Below, in pieces: positions 61,299-64,000 of a DNA stretch of 64,000 bases. Source of the DNA: Pseudobacillus lumedeiriae (GTDB lineage Bacteria > Bacillota > Bacilli > Bacillales > Domibacillaceae); the NCBI RefSeq assembly GCF_044891285.1, contig NZ_JAUIYO010000007.1, forward strand, positions 61,239-125,238. Direction: 5' to 3'. The position numbers and the translations under genes were made by a program. The notes under the pieces were generated by a model, which was not told where the DNA came from, did no database searches, and worked only from the letters and a program-made list of their open reading frames with translations. How positions within the stretch are numbered: the first letter of the stretch is position 1; each line of letters opens with the position of its first letter.

Positions 61299-61341
61299 AA
61301 GAAAACCTTTGTAGACGAATTGACCTATAAAGGTTTTCTTT
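61299..61341 (+). terminator. Terminator before perR
   Basis: AAGAAAACCTTT / AAAGGTTTTCTTT with a loop of about 17 bases. Confidence 0.8.
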
Positions 61342-61345
61342 TATA

Positions 61346-61392
61346 TTGACAAGGTATAAGCAGAATTAGTAAACTAATTATAAAGATTATAA
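61346..61392 (+). promoter_or_regulatory. perR promoter with PerR box
   Basis: TTGACA (61346-61351) with a weak -10 near TAAACT (61370-61375) is followed by TTATAAAGATTATAA (61378-61392), which differs from the PerR consensus TTATAATNATTATAA at one position. PerR would repress its own gene from this site. Confidence 0.75.
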
Positions 61393-61431
61393 TGTAAGAA
61401 TACCTTTTAGAAAGAAATGGGGTGCATGGCG

Positions 61432-61878
61432 ATGTCTCATGAACATAATCACCTTCAGGAAGCACTGGATACATTAAAAGGAACAGGAGTCCGCATTACT
61501 CCTCAGCGTCATGCGATACTTGAGTTTTTAATTCAATCTATGACTCACCCGACAGCAGATGATATATATAAGGCCCTTGAAGGGAAGTTTCCTAATATGA
61601 GTGTGGCAACTGTATACAATAATCTGCGGGTGTTCCGTGAAGTTGGACTTGTCAAAGAGCTTACGTATGGAGATGCATCAAGCCGGTTTGACTTTGTGAC
61701 AACAGAACATTATCATGTGATTTGCGAAGAGTGCGGAAAGATTGTTGATTTTCATTATCCAGGTTTAGATGAAGTGGAGCAGCTGGCATCGCATGTAACC
61801 GGATTTAAAATCAGCCATCACCGCATGGAAGTGTACGGAACGTGTCCAGAGTGTACGACAAGTAAAGAAGTTCATTAA
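61432..61878 (+). CDS. perR: Peroxide-sensing repressor PerR
   Basis: PerR is a Fur-family repressor inactivated by Fe-catalysed oxidation of histidines. ATG 61432, behind GGGGTG, gives 148 residues that align with B. subtilis PerR at an offset of two. The metal ligands are all present: His39, Asp87, His93, His95 and Asp106 (regulatory site) and two CxxC pairs in CEECG and CPEC (zinc). The recognition helix region is SVATVYNNLRVFREVGLV. The gene has a PerR box at its own promoter and likely acts on the pfeT/osmC region. Confidence 0.96.
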   Translation: MSHEHNHLQEALDTLKGTGVRITPQRHAILEFLIQSMTHPTADDIYKALEGKFPNMSVATVYNNLRVFREVGLVKELTYGDASSRFDFVTTEHYHVICEECGKIVDFHYPGLDEVEQLASHVTGFKISHHRMEVYGTCPECTTSKEVH

Positions 61879-61915
61879 AAAAGAATTGTTCGTAATTACG
61901 AACAATTCTTTTTTA
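61877..61915. terminator. Bidirectional terminator perR / ygzB
   Basis: An almost loopless perfect palindrome, AAAAAAGAATTGTTCGTA and its complement, lies exactly between the stops of the convergent genes. Confidence 0.9.
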
Positions 61916-62263
61916 TTTTTCTTTTTGGTTGTATGATTCATTGAATTCTTTGCCTTCCAAGCTTTGGTCCAATGTAAGGGGGTCTTTACAGTGCATGCAC
62001 ATATCTACCCGGCCAAGCATTTTGGTAGGCTTATTACAATTTGGACAGATTACTTGGACAGCTTTAGTGGACAGCATACCAATCCAAAAGTAGACCACCG
62101 TACTAGCAATGATGGAGAGCAGACCAAGCAGCATAAATAGTGTCATTAAAAAGGGAGATTGTCTAAAGAAGATCCCTACATACATAATAATAAAGCCGAT
62201 AAAAATTAAACTAAGTGCAAATGTGCGTATCCGGTTAATTTTACTTGAATAATTTTTAGCCAT
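61913..62263 (-). CDS. ygzB: UPF0295 membrane protein YgzB
   Basis: The 116-residue protein starts behind TAGGAGG. Two helices (ALSLIFIGFIIMYVGIFF and MTLFMLLGLLSIIASTVVYFWIG) are followed by a cytoplasmic zinc-ribbon-like part with CPNCNKPTKMLGRVDMCMHCKDPL (two CxxC). This is the YgzB family, function unknown, always near perR in Bacillus. Confidence 0.9.
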   Translation of the reverse strand: MAKNYSSKINRIRTFALSLIFIGFIIMYVGIFFRQSPFLMTLFMLLGLLSIIASTVVYFWIGMLSTKAVQVICPNCNKPTKMLGRVDMCMHCKDPLTLDQSLEGKEFNESYNQKEK

Positions 62264-62413
62264 TTTCTTTAACCTCCTAACAATAGACTATATCATAAGT
62301 AGTAAATAAAATTGCAGTAGAGTATGGCAAATTTAAAAGTTTTAAAGGGATTCTTCCGTTTTTTGTCGAAATAATGAAGGTGGAACATAGACAAATTCTA
62401 CTTTGGATATCTT

Positions 62414-62524
62414 TAGGAGGATTGAAAACGATTATCTTTCAAGATGCGAAACCTGTATAGGCAGAGTCATGAGCATCACAAACAGGCGGGCAGCGAAGAA
62501 GATGAGCGTTTGTCAACAGCCTGA
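62414..62524. repeat. Dispersed repeat family B copy
   Basis: GGATTGAAAACGATTATCTTTC opens it (shared GATTGAAAACG and ATCTTTC), then GTCATGAGCATCACA and GAGCGTTTGTCAACAGCCTG. The copy is the most diverged of the three and ends 27 bases before ygxA. Confidence 0.7.
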
Positions 62525-62550
62525 CAAACTTGTGTTTGGAGGAATTATTT

Positions 62551-63420
62551 ATGAGGGACATCCTTCGTCCACTTTATCAAGAACGGACAAGTCAGCAAAA
62601 TACAATCGGTGTTATTAGTGTGGAAAAAAAAGAAAGTAAAGCTGCTCTTACCGAAGGCTTTGATGTGATTTTACTTGTTTTAGTAAAAGAAGCAGAAACA
62701 CCGGTTTTCGTAAAGCATTATGTATACGGGGAAGAGAAGGCGGCGCTTTATATAATTACGGAATCACAGATGAAGGAATGGCTTCTGCTTGGGAGTAACA
62801 GAAAGTTTATTGAATGGCTTTATTACGGTAAGGTATTATTTGACCGCAATGAGTACGTTCATGAAATGAAGCAGGAGATGAGGGAGTTTCCTTTCTTTGG
62901 ACGCAAGATCAAGATGACGATAGAGTTTTCTAAGTTAATTAGACGATGGACAGATGGACGGGACTTTTTTAATAATCGTCATTATTTGGACGCCTATAAT
63001 CACGTCATGCATTCATTGCATCACTTGGCTCGTCTTGCTGTGATCGAAAATGGGTTTTATCCTGAAGTGACAGTATGGCTTCAAGTGAAGCAGATCGAAC
63101 CGGAGATTTATAAGTTATATGAAGAATTGCTGACGAGCGATGAAGAATTAGAAAAACGGCTGGAGCTTCTTTTTATTGCTATCGACTTTTTGATTCATTC
63201 AAGAACAGAAAATGGCGCAGCTCATTTACTTTCTATATTAGAGGAGAAAGAATCATGGACGTTCCAGGAACTTTTAAATCATCAGGAAACTAGTTATTAC
63301 GCGGTAGATTTAGGAGTGCTTCTAGAATATTTAATTGAAAAGTCTTTTGTAGCAGAGCGGAAAGTGAAGACGAAGGGACAGGGAATTTTCCATAGACAAT
63401 ATCAAGTAATAAATAGATAA
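62551..63420 (+). CDS. ygxA: Nucleotidyltransferase-like protein YgxA
   Basis: ATG 62551 follows TTTGGAGG and gives 289 residues. The first half has a divergent nucleotidyltransferase-like sheet (NTIGVISVEKKESKAALTEGFDVILLVLV), and the second half is helical with a final winged-helix-like region. The family name rests on fold similarity; key catalytic Asp pairs are not evident. It is the standard gene between ygzB and an rrn operon in B. subtilis. Function unknown. Confidence 0.85.
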   Translation: MRDILRPLYQERTSQQNTIGVISVEKKESKAALTEGFDVILLVLVKEAETPVFVKHYVYGEEKAALYIITESQMKEWLLLGSNRKFIEWLYYGKVLFDRNEYVHEMKQEMREFPFFGRKIKMTIEFSKLIRRWTDGRDFFNNRHYLDAYNHVMHSLHHLARLAVIENGFYPEVTVWLQVKQIEPEIYKLYEELLTSDEELEKRLELLFIAIDFLIHSRTENGAAHLLSILEEKESWTFQELLNHQETSYYAVDLGVLLEYLIEKSFVAERKVKTKGQGIFHRQYQVINR

Positions 63421-63440
63421 AACTTTTTTCGAAAAAAGTA

Positions 63441-63469
63441 TTGACGTTTTTCGAAAGGGTTGGTATATT
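63441..63469 (+). promoter_or_regulatory. rrn promoter P1
   Basis: TTGACG (63441-63446) and TATATT (63464-63469) with a 17-base spacer, upstream of the 16S gene. Confidence 0.85.
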
Positions 63470-63538
63470 AGTAAGCGTCGCTGCTGAAAACAAACAACAG
63501 CGGCGCATAAGAAATTGAAAAACAGCTTCGAAAAGGTG

Positions 63539-63567
63539 TTGACATCTGAAGTTGGATGTGTTACATT
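63539..63567 (+). promoter_or_regulatory. rrn promoter P2
   Basis: TTGACA (63539-63544) and TACATT (63562-63567) with a 17-base spacer. It is about 98 bases after P1; tandem promoters are typical of Bacillus rRNA operons. Confidence 0.85.
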
Positions 63568-63597
63568 AATAAAGTCGCTGTTAAGAAGCGGCGGAAT

Positions 63598-63612
63598 TGA
63601 TCTTTGAAAACT
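63598..63612 (+). promoter_or_regulatory. rrn boxA antitermination site
   Basis: TGATCTTTGAAAACT matches the Bacillus rrn boxA (TGCTCTTTGAAAACT-like) that loads NusB/S10 for processive rRNA transcription. Confidence 0.75.
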
Positions 63613-63673
63613 GAACAAAATACATGCCAGTAAGTTAATTCTTATTTAAAACAATTGAGCTATGCAAACAATC

Positions 63674-64000
<327 letters not shown>

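Overview
The window is a chromosomal segment of a low-to-moderate GC, spore-forming Firmicute of the family Bacillaceae. Spore-former markers are a gamma-type small acid-soluble spore protein (sspE) and the cortex enzyme PdaA. Bacillaceae markers are mreBH, yfkK, yfkE, yfkD, yfhF-recX-yfhH-yfhJ, mutY-fabL-sspE-ygaC-ygaD-ygaE-gsaB, perR-ygzB-ygxA and an rrn operon whose 16S gene runs off the right edge. From about 47.5 to 64 kb the order closely follows the B. subtilis yfh/yga region up to an rRNA operon; I recall this synteny and have not searched it. No prophage, transposase, CRISPR array or tRNA was recognised.

Layout. 1-2 kb: end of a nucleotide-sugar aminotransferase/dehydrogenase pair. 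2-8.9 kb: a small unknown gene, a secreted SGNH hydrolase, and a methionine operon (yitJ-metH) behind a SAM-I riboswitch. 9-16 kb: an EamA exporter, mreBH, an acyl-CoA thioesterase, argF, a GltC-like regulator and aminopeptidase ampS. 15.7-19.5 kb: nsrR and hmp (nitric oxide response, with a clear palindromic operator), then motAB behind a sigma-D-like promoter. 19.6-28.3 kb: yfkK, a Na+/alanine symporter, a YtxH protein with yfkH, the iron-efflux ATPase pfeT divergent from an osmC gene with PerR-like and Fur-like boxes between them, the Ca2+ exchanger yfkE, yfkD and a 58-residue SE1561-type gene. 28.5-33.7 kb: class I fumarase, a MenA-type prenyltransferase, pdaA and an RlmD/TrmA-type methyltransferase. 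34-46 kb: a polar amino acid ABC transporter, dapA behind a lysine riboswitch, two unusual orphan genes (HTH-HTH-coiled coil-J domain; degenerate ParA-like), a ferritin-like protein, a glutamate/aspartate carrier with a cre site, the GlnK-GlnL two-component pair and meso-diaminopimelate dehydrogenase. 46-64 kb: a purine-type permease, a cluster of DnaA-box-like sequences, then the conserved yfh/yga/perR block and rrn.

Common themes are amino acid and nitrogen metabolism (methionine, lysine/DAP, arginine, glutamate) controlled by riboswitches and dedicated regulators, and iron/peroxide/NO stress (PerR, PfeT, OsmC, Bcp, NsrR, Hmp). Lysine-DAP supply has two supports here: lysine-switched dapA and Ddh, which can shortcut the pathway to meso-DAP.

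Intergenic space holds three families of short dispersed repeats without coding capacity: A, seven copies with GGCTATGTTAA-like ends; B, three copies with TCAGGCTG-like ends; C, copies starting GAAAAGCGG directly on stop codons. There are also several nested 100-130-nt palindromic structures after genes. The most unusual protein is the J-domain protein at 38.2 kb. The most unusual non-coding site is the DnaA-box-like cluster at 47.4-47.5 kb, which can also be read as a bidirectional terminator.
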